A DNA stretch of 64,000 nucleotides, from NCBI RefSeq assembly GCF_038397715.1, contig NZ_CP151633.1:1674001-1738000 (forward strand). The letters run 5' to 3'. Numbering within the stretch: position 1 is the stretch's first letter; every line of letters begins with the position of its first letter. The DNA comes from Microbacterium sp. LWO14-1.2. GTDB taxonomy: Bacteria > Actinomycetota > Actinomycetes > Actinomycetales > Microbacteriaceae. The notes below the pieces were generated by a model. That model did not search any database and was not told the origin of the DNA. It was given only the letters and a program-made list of their open reading frames with translations. The translations under genes were made by a program, and so were the position numbers. Shown here piece after piece: positions 49,473 to 57,261 of this stretch.

Positions 49473-50711
49473 CTACTTGATGAGCGGGGCGGCCGCGCTC
49501 GCGGCATCCTTCAGCGCATCGGCCGGCGACTTCTGGCCGAGCAGCGCCGCCTGGATCTCGGGCGCGAGCACGCCCATCAGCGCGCGGGAGCTGGCGTTCA
49601 GCTCGCCGACCGTCGTGTCGGGGACGTACTTCTCGACCTCGCCGAGCAGCGGGTCGTCGGCGTACAGCGGCTCCGTGGTGCTGAGGGCCGAGAAGTAGCC
49701 GGCCGCTGTCAGGTACGGCTCGACGACCTCGGCGCTCGTCGCGTACTCGGCGAAGGCTGCCGCGGCATCCTGCGCCTTGGAGCCCTTGAGCACCGAGAGC
49801 GAGCCGACCGTTCCGTACGCCACCGACTCCTCGTCGGTGAGCGGTGCGAGCACCTTGACGTTCTCCTCGCCCCAGAACGGTGCGACCTCGGTCACGCCGT
49901 TGTTCCAGGTGCAGGCGACCTTGCCCTGGGCGATCGCGGTCTGCTCGAGCGGGACGTTGGTGGTGAGCGCCTCGGGGTCGAGCGCGCCGGCCTCGGCGAG
50001 GTCGGTGATGAAGGTCAGTGCCTCCTCGCCCGCCTTGCTGTCGAACCCGACCTCGCCCTCGTCGGTGTAGACCGCGCCGCCCGCCTGCCACAGCAGCGGG
50101 TAGAAGGTGAGGTTGAGGGTGTTCTCGGCCGAGGCGGGGTAGTTCAGCACGTACATGTCGGCCGCCGTGAACATCGGAGCGATGTCGACGATGTCGTCCC
50201 ACGTCTCGGGGTACTCGGTGACGCCGGCCGCCTCGAACGCGGCGGCGTTGCAGATGAGCGGCTGCGCGCTCGTGAGGATGGGAGCGCCGAGGATGTCGCC
50301 GTCGATCGTGACGGAGTCCTTGACGTTCGGGAGCAGATCGTCCTGGCGCTGCTCGCTGAGCAGATCGTTCAGCGGTGCGATCGACTTCTGGTACGCGGCG
50401 AGCTGATCGGGGATCAGGTAGACGACGTCCGGACCCTTGCCCGCGGCGATGGCCGTCTGCAGCGCCTCGTCGCGGTTCGCCCACGGGAAGATCTCGTAGG
50501 AGACGTTGATCCCCTCGTTCTCCTTCTCGAAGTCGGCGATCGTGGAGTCCCAGAACTCCTTGTGAGCCGCCTCGTCGGCGATGACCGGGTACAGCCAGAC
50601 AGTGATGTCCTGCTCGCCCTCTGCGGTGGTGCCTCCGCCGGCCGAACATCCGGCCAACAGGGTGGCGGCCGCGATGCCCGCGGCGACGCCGGTGAACTTG
50701 CTGACGCGCAT
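49473..50711 (-). CDS. Carbohydrate ABC importer, substrate-binding lipoprotein (SBP family 1)
   Basis: 412 aa. Signal MRVSKFTGVAAGIAAATLLAGC with lipobox LLAGC, mature protein from Cys22. Family 1 features: ITVWLYPVIADEAAHKEFW, FEKENEGINVSYEIFPWANRDEALQTAIAAGKGPDVVYL, here given by the pieces VSYEIFPWANRDE and GKGPDVVYL. CUT1 sugars (oligo- or monosaccharides) are expected. First gene of an operon running to 43459 and divergent from a ROK regulator. Confidence 0.94.
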   Translation of the reverse strand: MRVSKFTGVAAGIAAATLLAGCSAGGGTTAEGEQDITVWLYPVIADEAAHKEFWDSTIADFEKENEGINVSYEIFPWANRDEALQTAIAAGKGPDVVYLIPDQLAAYQKSIAPLNDLLSEQRQDDLLPNVKDSVTIDGDILGAPILTSAQPLICNAAAFEAAGVTEYPETWDDIVDIAPMFTAADMYVLNYPASAENTLNLTFYPLLWQAGGAVYTDEGEVGFDSKAGEEALTFITDLAEAGALDPEALTTNVPLEQTAIAQGKVACTWNNGVTEVAPFWGEENVKVLAPLTDEESVAYGTVGSLSVLKGSKAQDAAAAFAEYATSAEVVEPYLTAAGYFSALSTTEPLYADDPLLGEVEKYVPDTTVGELNASSRALMGVLAPEIQAALLGQKSPADALKDAASAAAPLIK

Positions 50712-50728
50712 GGTGCTCCTTTGCTCAT

Positions 50729-50778
50729 ACCGTGCTGAGTACGGTTTATTATGACATCGGGTTGGGATAATTAGTCAA
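50729..50778 (-). promoter_or_regulatory. Promoter and operator-like dyad of the sugar ABC operon
   Basis: Minus-strand TTGACT (50773-50778) and CATAAT (50748-50753), spacer 19 nt. ACCGT-7 nt-ACGGT (50729-50745) lies at the predicted start point. The 186-bp divergent region is the most A/T-rich stretch around and holds a further GTACAAC/GTTGTTAC near-dyad (50779-50805). Confidence 0.45.
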
Positions 50779-50897
50779 GTACAACTTCTCAAGCTGTTGT
50801 TACAGGCGTGTTTCCGGGAGGAAAACGACTGATCTTGATTTGAGAATGCGGTGTGCTATTTTGATCGCACCCCGCGACGACGAGAAGGAGGCCGCAC

Positions 50898-52064
50898 ATG
50901 GTCGTGCCGACCCCGCTGTCGATCGTCGCCCGCTCGGCGCAGCACCTGCGAGACGCGGGCGCCGCCACGGTGAACGAGATCGCACGCTCGCTCGAGGTCT
51001 CCCGCACCTCCGTCGAGAACGCGGTCGCCACCCTCAGCGAGTCAGGGCTCATCGTCGAGGGCTCGGCCGCACCGTCGGCCGGTGCCGGACGCCCCGCGCG
51101 CCACTACTCCTTCCACGCGGCAGCCGGCACGGTCGTCGGCATCGACATCGGCGTGGCCAGCGTGCGCGTCATCCTCGCCGACCTCACCGGCCGCGTGATC
51201 GCCCAGCAGGCCTTCGCCGGGGTCGCCGCGCAGAGCGACGGCGCCGCCAAGCTCGCCGCCGTGATCGACGACGTCCGCCGGACGCTCGCCGCCGCCTCCG
51301 TGCCGGCATCGCGGGTGCGCGCGATCGGAGTCTCGCTCCCCGGTCTCGTCGACGACGCGGGCCGCGTCGTGATGTCGGTCGTGATCCCCGAGTGGTCGGG
51401 CGTCGACATCGGCGCGCAGCTGCACCAGGCCTTCGGCTGCCCCGTATCCGTCGACAACGGCGTGCGTCTCGCCGCGGTCGCCGAACACCACCTCGGCGTC
51501 GCCCAGCTCGTCGACGACGTCGTCTACCTGTCGGTGGGCAACCGCATCTCGATGGGGCTCATCCTGGGCGGTCGGCCGCGTCGCGGCATCCACAACGCCG
51601 CCGGCGACATCGGGCGCCTCGCGTTCCGCGGGCTGAACACCGAGACGGGTCAGATCACGTGGCGCACCGCGGGATCCGCTGCCGAGGTCTTCGCCCTCGC
51701 CCGCTCGGGCGACGCCGACGCGCAGCACGAGCTGGACGCCTTCATCGACGAGCTCGCCCACGGCATAGCGACCCTCATCATGACCGTCGATCCGGCCATG
51801 ATCGTGATCGGCGGCGGGCTGTCGGCCGCGCACGAGCAGCTGCTCGACCCACTTCGCGCCGCCCTGCCCGGCCATCTCGGACTCCCGTTCCAAGTGCCCG
51901 TGGCCGAAGCGCGGCTGGGCGCCGAAGCCGCCGCTCACGGCGCCGTCGTGCACGCTTTCCGCCGTCACGCCGCGAGCATCTACGGCATCGACGACATGCC
52001 GGTGCCGCCCATCACCCCGCTGACCCCCGAGTCGGCGACCCACCCCGCAGAGGAGAAGCAGTGA
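50898..52064 (+). CDS. ROK-family transcriptional regulator without kinase or zinc motifs
   Basis: 388 aa. N-terminal winged helix (AATVNEIARSLEVSRTSVENAV) followed by a ROK domain with ATP-type motif GIDIGVASVRVILADL and IGVSLPGLVDDAGRV. The sugar-kinase aspartate motif is replaced: VDNGVRLAAVAE has Gly188 where kinases have Asp. The CxCGxxGC zinc motif is absent (GDIGRLAFRGLNTETGQ). It is therefore a pure regulator, likely for the divergent sugar ABC operon. ATG follows AAGGAGG. The stop overlaps the next gene (GTGA). Confidence 0.9.
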   Translation: MVVPTPLSIVARSAQHLRDAGAATVNEIARSLEVSRTSVENAVATLSESGLIVEGSAAPSAGAGRPARHYSFHAAAGTVVGIDIGVASVRVILADLTGRVIAQQAFAGVAAQSDGAAKLAAVIDDVRRTLAAASVPASRVRAIGVSLPGLVDDAGRVVMSVVIPEWSGVDIGAQLHQAFGCPVSVDNGVRLAAVAEHHLGVAQLVDDVVYLSVGNRISMGLILGGRPRRGIHNAAGDIGRLAFRGLNTETGQITWRTAGSAAEVFALARSGDADAQHELDAFIDELAHGIATLIMTVDPAMIVIGGGLSAAHEQLLDPLRAALPGHLGLPFQVPVAEARLGAEAAAHGAVVHAFRRHAASIYGIDDMPVPPITPLTPESATHPAEEKQ

Positions 52065-53059
52065 GCACGCTGACGGTCGGACTCATCGGCGCCGGAGGCA
52101 TCTCGCGCGTCCACGCCGACGCCTGGCGGGCCCTCGGCGCCCGCGGATACGTGACCTCGCTCGACGGGGCGGAGGAGATCGCCGCCGAATACGGCTTCGA
52201 GGTCGTCGCCGACGTCGACGCGCTCATCGACCTGGTCGACATCGTCGACATCGTCACGCCCAGCAGCACGCACGCCGACTTCGCGCTGCGCGCGATCGCC
52301 CGAGGACGCGACGTGATCTGCGAGAAGCCGCTGGCCGCGACGGCCGAAGCCGCCGCGCAGGTCGCAGCCGCCGCCGAGGAGGCGGGCGTGCGGCTGTTCC
52401 CCGCCCACGTCGTGCGGTACATGGCCGAGTACGCGGCGATCAAGGATGCCGTCGACGCCGGCCGCATCGGCGAGATCGCCGTGCAGAGGTTCAGCCGCAC
52501 CGGGTCCGCACCCCAGTCGCACTGGTTCTTCTCGGAGCGGGCGGGCGGAGGCGTCATCCGCGACCTCATGATCCACGACCTCGACCAGGCGCTGTGGTTC
52601 GCCGGCCCCGTCGACACCGTCTACGCGGTGCAGAACCCGCCGACGGTCGACGATCGGGTGCCGGTGCCCGTGTCGTCGCACGTCGTGCTCACGCACCGCA
52701 GCGGTGTGATCAGCCACGTGCACGCGAGCTGGGGGCTCCCCGGCATGCCGTTCCGCACGAGCGTCGAGGTCGCCGGGTCCGACGGGCGCCTGCGGTACGA
52801 CAGCGCCGAGGACCGCACCCAGCGCACGGATGCCGTGCTCGACGACACCGCGACCGACTACCTGCCGCCGATGTCGCCGCAGGAGAGCCCGTACTACGCC
52901 GAGATCGCCGACTTCGTCGCCGCCGTGCGCGAGCACAGGGACGCGCGGGTGGACCCCGCCGACGGCATCCGCGCGGTGGCCGTGGCGGAAGCGGCGATGG
53001 CGTCGATCGCGTCCGGCGCCCCGGTCGCCGTCGTCTCGTCCGAGGAGGTCGTCCGTTGA
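52061..53059 (+). CDS. Gfo/Idh/MocA-type oxidoreductase
   Basis: 332 aa. TVGLIGAGGISRVHADAW, CEKPLAATAEAA with the intact EKP motif, and the C-terminal domain with SGGGVIRDLMIHDLDQALWF-like wording (GGGVIRDLMIHDLDQAL). His and Asp in IHDLD are the expected active-site pair. NAD(P)-dependent sugar or inositol dehydrogenase; substrate unknown. Starts GTG overlapping the ROK stop and ends overlapping a TTG start. Confidence 0.92.
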   Translation: MSTLTVGLIGAGGISRVHADAWRALGARGYVTSLDGAEEIAAEYGFEVVADVDALIDLVDIVDIVTPSSTHADFALRAIARGRDVICEKPLAATAEAAAQVAAAAEEAGVRLFPAHVVRYMAEYAAIKDAVDAGRIGEIAVQRFSRTGSAPQSHWFFSERAGGGVIRDLMIHDLDQALWFAGPVDTVYAVQNPPTVDDRVPVPVSSHVVLTHRSGVISHVHASWGLPGMPFRTSVEVAGSDGRLRYDSAEDRTQRTDAVLDDTATDYLPPMSPQESPYYAEIADFVAAVREHRDARVDPADGIRAVAVAEAAMASIASGAPVAVVSSEEVVR

Positions 53060-54075
53060 CCGCTCCGCTGCGCATCGCCGTGCTCTCGTTCGCCCACACG
53101 CACGCCCTCAGCTACGTGCACGCGCTGCAGACGATGCCGGGGATCGAGCTCATCGCCACCGATCCCGACGGCGCCACGGCCCCCGACGATGCGCTGCGCG
53201 GCGCCGACCTCGCCACCGAGCTCGGTGTCTCCTACGTCGACGACTACGACGCCGCATTCGCGTGGAAGCCGGATGCCGTCGTGATCGCGGCCGAGAACTC
53301 GCGGCACCGTGAACTCGTCGAACGGGCGGCGAGCGCCGGTGCGCACGTGCTGTGCGAGAAGCCGCTCGCCACGACCGTCGACGACGCGGTCGCGATGCAG
53401 CGCGCGTGCGACGAGGCGGGTGTGATGCTCATGGTCGCGTACCCCGTGCGGTTCTCCCCCGTCGTGCGCGACGCCCTCGCCGAGCTGCGCGCGGGACGAC
53501 TGGGCCGCATCCTCTCCGTCACCGGCGTCAACAACGGCAAGCTGCCGGGAGACCGCGCCTGGTTCACCGATCCGGACCTCGCGGGCGGCGGCGCGCTCGT
53601 CGATCACGTGGTGCACTGCGCCGACCTGCTCGACGAGCTGCTCGGCGAGCGGGCGTCGTCGGTCAGGGCCGTGTCGAACGGCATCCTGCACGCGCAGCGC
53701 GACCTCGCGGTCGAGACGGGCGGGCTGGTGACGATCGGCTACCCGAGCGGTGTGATCGCGACGATCGACTGCTCGTGGAGCTGGCCGATGAGCTCGCCGA
53801 CGTGGGGCGGAGTGACGCTGCAGGTCGTCGCCGAGCGCGGCACCGTCACGGTGAGCCCGTTCGCGAAGGGCGTCGCCGGGCACGATGCGAGCGGCGAGAC
53901 GTGGACGCCGGTGGGCGCCGATCTCGACGCGCTGCTGCTCGACGAGTTCGTCGCCGCCGTGCGCGAGGGGCGGCAGCCGCAGCCCGACGCCGGCGTCGGC
54001 ATCCGCACCGTCGAGATCGTGAAGGCCGCGCAGGCCTCCGCCGCCTCGGGTGGGCAGGTCGTCGCCCTGGGCTGA
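53056..54075 (+). CDS. Gfo/Idh/MocA-type oxidoreductase
   Basis: 339 aa. Begins LRIAVLSFAHTHALSYVHAL, CEKPLATTVDDAVAMQ with the EKP motif, and GGGALVDHVVHCADLLDELL with the expected His/Asp. The start is TTG 53056, whose last bases form the stop of the preceding gene. It has a paralogue upstream and a third family member at 43459. It ends 9 bp before a GC-rich hairpin array. Confidence 0.9.
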   Translation: MTAPLRIAVLSFAHTHALSYVHALQTMPGIELIATDPDGATAPDDALRGADLATELGVSYVDDYDAAFAWKPDAVVIAAENSRHRELVERAASAGAHVLCEKPLATTVDDAVAMQRACDEAGVMLMVAYPVRFSPVVRDALAELRAGRLGRILSVTGVNNGKLPGDRAWFTDPDLAGGGALVDHVVHCADLLDELLGERASSVRAVSNGILHAQRDLAVETGGLVTIGYPSGVIATIDCSWSWPMSSPTWGGVTLQVVAERGTVTVSPFAKGVAGHDASGETWTPVGADLDALLLDEFVAAVREGRQPQPDAGVGIRTVEIVKAAQASAASGGQVVALG

Positions 54076-54083
54076 TCGGCCCC

Positions 54084-54182
54084 GCGGGGGCCGGGCCCAT
54101 CGGCCCGGCGCCCGGCGGGGGCCGGGCCCATCGGCCCGGCGCCCGCGGCCCGGCCCCCGCGGCCCGGCCCCCGCGGCCCGGC
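54084..54182. terminator. Tandem GC-rich hairpin array after the ROK operon
   Basis: Two exact 31-bp units (54084-54114 and 54115-54145), each holding GCCGGGCC-CATC-GGCCCGGC, an 8-bp stem with a 4-nt loop, then 14-bp units CGGCCCGGCCCCCG (54146, 54160, partial 54174). Two strong hairpins in a row directly after an operon fit a double terminator that grew by duplication. Confidence 0.75.
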
Positions 54183-54203
54183 TCGTCGGGAAGGTGGAGT
54201 AAC

Positions 54204-54257
54204 ATGGCTCGCCGGACGCGCTCGCGTCCGACCCCCGAGGAGTCCGAAAGGCGGTGA
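54204..54257 (+). CDS. 17-aa arginine-rich leader peptide candidate upstream of corA
   Basis: MARRTRSRPTPEESERR: seven arginines in 17 residues. AAGGTGGAG stands 4-5 nt before the ATG. Its TGA overlaps the ATG of the next micro-ORF (TGATG). Short leader peptides control several bacterial Mg transporter genes, but this one is not a known type. Existence is inferred from the ribosome binding site and coupling. Confidence 0.4.
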   Translation: MARRTRSRPTPEESERR

Positions 54258-54325
54258 TGGCGATGTCCGGTGATAGTTACGACGCCGCCACCGCTGCGTC
54301 GCGACTCCCTGCGCTCGCGCGTTGA
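54257..54325 (+). CDS. 22-aa second leader peptide candidate upstream of corA
   Basis: MAMSGDSYDAATAASRLPALAR, described as Ala-rich with an Asp-Ser-Tyr-Asp start and a Leu-Pro-Ala-Leu end. AAAGGCGG precedes its ATG by 2-3 nt and the first micro-ORF ends on it. It stops 120 bp before corA, upstream of the hairpin at 54361-54407. Confidence 0.3.
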   Translation: MAMSGDSYDAATAASRLPALAR

Positions 54326-54360
54326 GCATCCGCTCCGCGCCCGCGCACGTCCTCCGCAGC

Positions 54361-54407
54361 GTCGGCGGCGTCATCCGCCCCTGACGATTCCTGCGCACGC
54401 CGCCGAC
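54361..54407 (+). promoter_or_regulatory. Hairpin in the corA leader, possible attenuator
   Basis: GTCGGCGGCGT and ACGCCGCCGAC, perfect 11-nt arms 25 nt apart, 38 bp before the corA start. Together with the two micro-ORFs this gives the layout of an attenuated leader. No T-tract follows, so it could act on translation or with Rho. Confidence 0.5.
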
Positions 54408-54445
54408 CCTTCGCGGCGAGCGCCTGCGAGAACGGAGGCCGCATC

Positions 54446-55447
54446 ATGGCCCTCATCGACAACGGCGTGTACGTCCACGGACGTCGCGTGGAGACCCTGC
54501 ACAACCTCGACGACACGTCGCGCACCCTCGGCGCGCTCGGCGGCATCGCCTGGATCGGGCTGTACCGCCCGAGCCCGCAGGAGGTCGAATCGGTCGCGCG
54601 CGAGTTCGACCTGCATCCGCTCGCGGTCGAGGATGCGCTCTCCGGGCACCAGCGCTCGAAGGTCGAGCGCTACGGCGACACCCTGTTCGCCGTGCTGCGT
54701 CCGGCCCGATACCGCGACAAGGAGGAGTCGATCGAGTTCGGCGAACTGCACCTGTTCATCGGACCCGACTTCGTCGTGACCATCCGGCACGCCGAGTCGC
54801 CGAACCTCGCCGCCGTGCGGCGGCGCATGGAGGCGAACCCCGAGCTGCTCGCGATGGGGCCCGAGGCCGTGCTGTACGCGATCCTCGACGAGGTCGTCGA
54901 CGAGTACGAGCCGATCGTCGCCGGACTCGAGAACGACATCGACGAGATCGAGGACCAGCTGTTCGGCGACAGCGACGACGACGCCCTCTCCCGCCGCATC
55001 TACGAGCTGTCACGCGAGGTCATCGGTTTCCAGCGCGCCGTGCACCCGCTGGCCGGGATGCTGCAGTGGCTGCGTCGAGGATCGGACAAGTACCGCATCG
55101 ATGAGGAGCTGCAGCGGTCGCTGCGCGACGTGCTCGACCACGTCATCCGCGTGCAGGAGAAGATCGACTCGTTCCGCGCGATCCTCGAGAACGCGCTCAC
55201 CGTGCAGTCGGCGCTCGTCGCGCGACGGCAGTCGGAGGCCGGGCTGGCGCAGAACGACGAGATCAAGAAGATCTCGTCGTGGGCGGCGATCATCTTCGCC
55301 CCGACCCTCGTCGGCACCGTCTACGGGATGAACTTCGAGGGGATGCCGGAACTGCAGTGGACCTTCGGGTACCCGATGGCGATCGGCGCGATGGCGGCCT
55401 TCGCGGTCGGGCTGTACGGGGTCTTCAAGTACAAGCGCTGGCTCTGA
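54446..55447 (+). CDS. corA: CorA-family magnesium/cobalt transporter
   Basis: 333 aa. A large cytoplasmic N-terminal domain with a long coiled stalk (VIRVQEKIDSFRAILENAL) leads into two TM segments. The pore motif YGMNFEGMPEL near residue 300 has the invariant GMN. The C-terminus is the basic FKYKRWL. Works as a homopentamer and passes Mg2+, Co2+ or Ni2+. GGAGG precedes the ATG. The 370-bp upstream region is unusually long and structured, so the gene may be controlled in its leader. Confidence 0.95.
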   Translation: MALIDNGVYVHGRRVETLHNLDDTSRTLGALGGIAWIGLYRPSPQEVESVAREFDLHPLAVEDALSGHQRSKVERYGDTLFAVLRPARYRDKEESIEFGELHLFIGPDFVVTIRHAESPNLAAVRRRMEANPELLAMGPEAVLYAILDEVVDEYEPIVAGLENDIDEIEDQLFGDSDDDALSRRIYELSREVIGFQRAVHPLAGMLQWLRRGSDKYRIDEELQRSLRDVLDHVIRVQEKIDSFRAILENALTVQSALVARRQSEAGLAQNDEIKKISSWAAIIFAPTLVGTVYGMNFEGMPELQWTFGYPMAIGAMAAFAVGLYGVFKYKRWL

Positions 55448-55480
55448 CCGCATCCCCCTCCTGTTCCCTCCCTTTCTGCA

Positions 55481-55560
55481 CCGAGACCCACCTCCCGCGT
55501 CGAGACCCACCCGCAGCGACGTCGTTCCGGGTGGGTTTCGACGCGCGTGATGGGTCTCGA
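55481..55560. repeat. Dispersed palindromic element, family C copy 2
   Basis: CGAGACCCACCTCCCGCG, a second CGAGACCCACC, the centre ACGTCGTTC, then GGTGGGTTTCGACG and GCGTGATGGGTCTCGA. The two halves are complementary around the centre. It sits between convergent genes. The other copy starts at 37971. Confidence 0.8.
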
Positions 55561-55566
55561 TCACGG

Positions 55567-56730
55567 TCAGACGCGTTGCTCCTTTGCGCGGTTCGCGGCG
55601 ATCCGCGCTGCTATCGCGTGCGCCTTCGGGGACTCCGGGTCGAGGGGGCGGAGCGACTCCGGCATCCGCGCAGCCACGTCGACGAGGTCGCCGGTCTCGG
55701 GATCCCAGGTGGCCAGAAGGTCAGGGGAGACCCACGGGGTCCGGCCGATCAGCGAGGGCAGGTCTGTCGAGAGCGTGGGCGTCTCGCTCCACCGATGCAG
55801 GATGCCCTCGGGGTACTCGGAGATGTCGCCTGCGGTGAGGAACGGTCGGATCAGTTCGGCGTTCTGCGTCGAGTACCAGCTCATCCACACCGGCTCCGAC
55901 GGCATCCCCGCCCAACATCCTCGTGACATCACGTCGAGGGGGATGCCGGAGACGCTGAGTTTCACCGCAGCGAAATCGCAGGAGGCTCTGCGCGCCACCT
56001 CCTGGAAGAACGTCGTGATCGCCGCACTGCGCGCGCGGCTCAACCCGCTGGGATCGATGCGCAGGTGGATCTTCTGGACACGCGCCACAAAATCATCGGT
56101 CCAGTCGGAGATGCGGCCCGACATCCCCGGGCCGGAGAAGATGATCGAGGAGAGCGGCTCCCTGCGCGCCAGCTCAGCGAAGGCCTCATCGTCGTCGCGC
56201 GGGAACTTGCCCTGCATAGGCTCATGCGTTCCGAACCGAGCCGGAACGGCCGGAGGAAAATGCTCTCGGGCCGCCGCGAGATAGTGCTCCGCCATATCCG
56301 GAGATCCGTCTCGCCTGCGATACCAACTCATGTGAAGGTGTGGTTTCGGAGGCCGCTCCCGGGGCGCCCGGGCGATCGGGGAGTCCTCGAGTTGGGGATC
56401 GACGACGACCCCGCCCGTCGCGACCGCAAGCCGCGATGCAACGCCCTGCGCCGCGGTGGTGGCCTCCTCCAGGGTCCCTATCGCGATGAACGAGTAGAGA
56501 ACGGTCGACGGGGTGGCCTCTATCGCGAGCCCCGCGACGTCCTCGGGCTCGACGGCGAAAGGGCCATCGATCGTGAACAAGTGCCTGATCCCCAGCCGAT
56601 CAGAGACCGCCGTGACGTCGCCGTTCGATGTGTCCACGACTGGACGAAGACCAGACATCGACTCGATCAGCGATGCAAGCGCTTCGCCGGATAGACGGCG
56701 CGAACCGTAAACGTTCAGATCGTAGGACAC
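55567..56730 (-). CDS. Hypothetical protein of 387 aa, no recognised family
   Basis: Begins MSYDLNVYGSRRLSGEALA and has two alpha/beta parts, with LHMSWYRRRDGSPDMAEHYL in the first half and VWMSWYSTQNAELIRPFL in the second, which look like an internal MSWY duplication. No signal peptide, membrane span or catalytic motif is seen. Base use is slightly less GC-rich than in neighbours, with codons such as ATA and TTG appearing. Orphan genes of this size with Trp/Tyr-rich repeats can be immunity proteins of toxin systems, but no toxin is encoded nearby. Function unknown. Confidence 0.65.
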   Translation of the reverse strand: MSYDLNVYGSRRLSGEALASLIESMSGLRPVVDTSNGDVTAVSDRLGIRHLFTIDGPFAVEPEDVAGLAIEATPSTVLYSFIAIGTLEEATTAAQGVASRLAVATGGVVVDPQLEDSPIARAPRERPPKPHLHMSWYRRRDGSPDMAEHYLAAAREHFPPAVPARFGTHEPMQGKFPRDDDEAFAELARREPLSSIIFSGPGMSGRISDWTDDFVARVQKIHLRIDPSGLSRARSAAITTFFQEVARRASCDFAAVKLSVSGIPLDVMSRGCWAGMPSEPVWMSWYSTQNAELIRPFLTAGDISEYPEGILHRWSETPTLSTDLPSLIGRTPWVSPDLLATWDPETGDLVDVAARMPESLRPLDPESPKAHAIAARIAANRAKEQRV

Positions 56731-56790
56731 GGGAGCGACGCTACTGCATCCGCGCCTCCCCAGCCCCCGCGCGCCTCCCGAAGAACTTCG

Positions 56791-56860
56791 GTATTCGGTG
56801 TTGCTAGGTACCGGTACTCAGTGTTACTTTGTACCGGTAGCCAGTAACACTGAGTACCGG
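56791..56860. promoter_or_regulatory. PadR operator region with three half-sites
   Basis: CCGGTACTCAGTGTTACT (56811-56828) and its exact reverse complement (56843-56860) are 14 nt apart. A third, imperfect direct copy GTATTCGGTGTTGCT stands at 56791-56805. The spacer holds TACCGGTA, itself a palindrome. It lies 19 bp before the PadR gene and should be its autoregulatory site. Confidence 0.75.
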
Positions 56861-56879
56861 ATCACAGAAAGGAGAGCCG

Positions 56880-57260
56880 ATGGGCAAGCAGATGACCGAG
56901 ATGCTCAAGGGCACTCTGGAGGGCATCGTCCTGGCCCTCCTCGCCGAGCAGCCGGCCTACGGATACGAGATCACCGCACGACTGCGCGATCACGGATTCA
57001 CCGACATCGCCGAGGGCACGATCTACGCGCTCCTCGTGCGCATCGAGCAGAAGAAGCTCGTCGACGTCGAGAAGGTGCCGAGCGAGAAGGGACCGCCTCG
57101 CAAGGTGTACTCCCTCAACCCCGCAGGCACCCACGAGCTCGACGAGTTCTGGTCGACCTGGACCTTCCTCGCCCAGCGCATCGACCAGCTGAACAGCACC
57201 ACCGCGCGCAGCACGAACAGCACGAATACGACGAACAGCACCACCGACAAGGAGAACTGA
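56880..57260 (+). CDS. PadR-family regulator
   Basis: 126 aa. The winged helix reads MLKGTLEGIVLALLAEQPAYGYEI, TDIAEGTIYALLVRIEQKKLV and PPRKVYSLNPAGTHEL, each a PadR hallmark. Asn/Thr/Ser repeats (STNSTNTTNSTT) replace the usual C-terminal helix end. First gene of a four-gene operon with DUF1048, DrrA- and DrrB-like genes; PadR proteins with this layout repress exporters until a drug binds. GAAAGGAGAG before the ATG. Confidence 0.93.
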   Translation: MGKQMTEMLKGTLEGIVLALLAEQPAYGYEITARLRDHGFTDIAEGTIYALLVRIEQKKLVDVEKVPSEKGPPRKVYSLNPAGTHELDEFWSTWTFLAQRIDQLNSTTARSTNSTNTTNSTTDKEN

Positions 57261-57261
57261 C

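Noticed and set aside
54084..54445. M-box (Mg) riboswitch upstream of corA
   Set aside because: I could not recognise the conserved M-box core in this stretch. The micro-ORF plus hairpin reading is simpler, but a covariance-model search would settle it.
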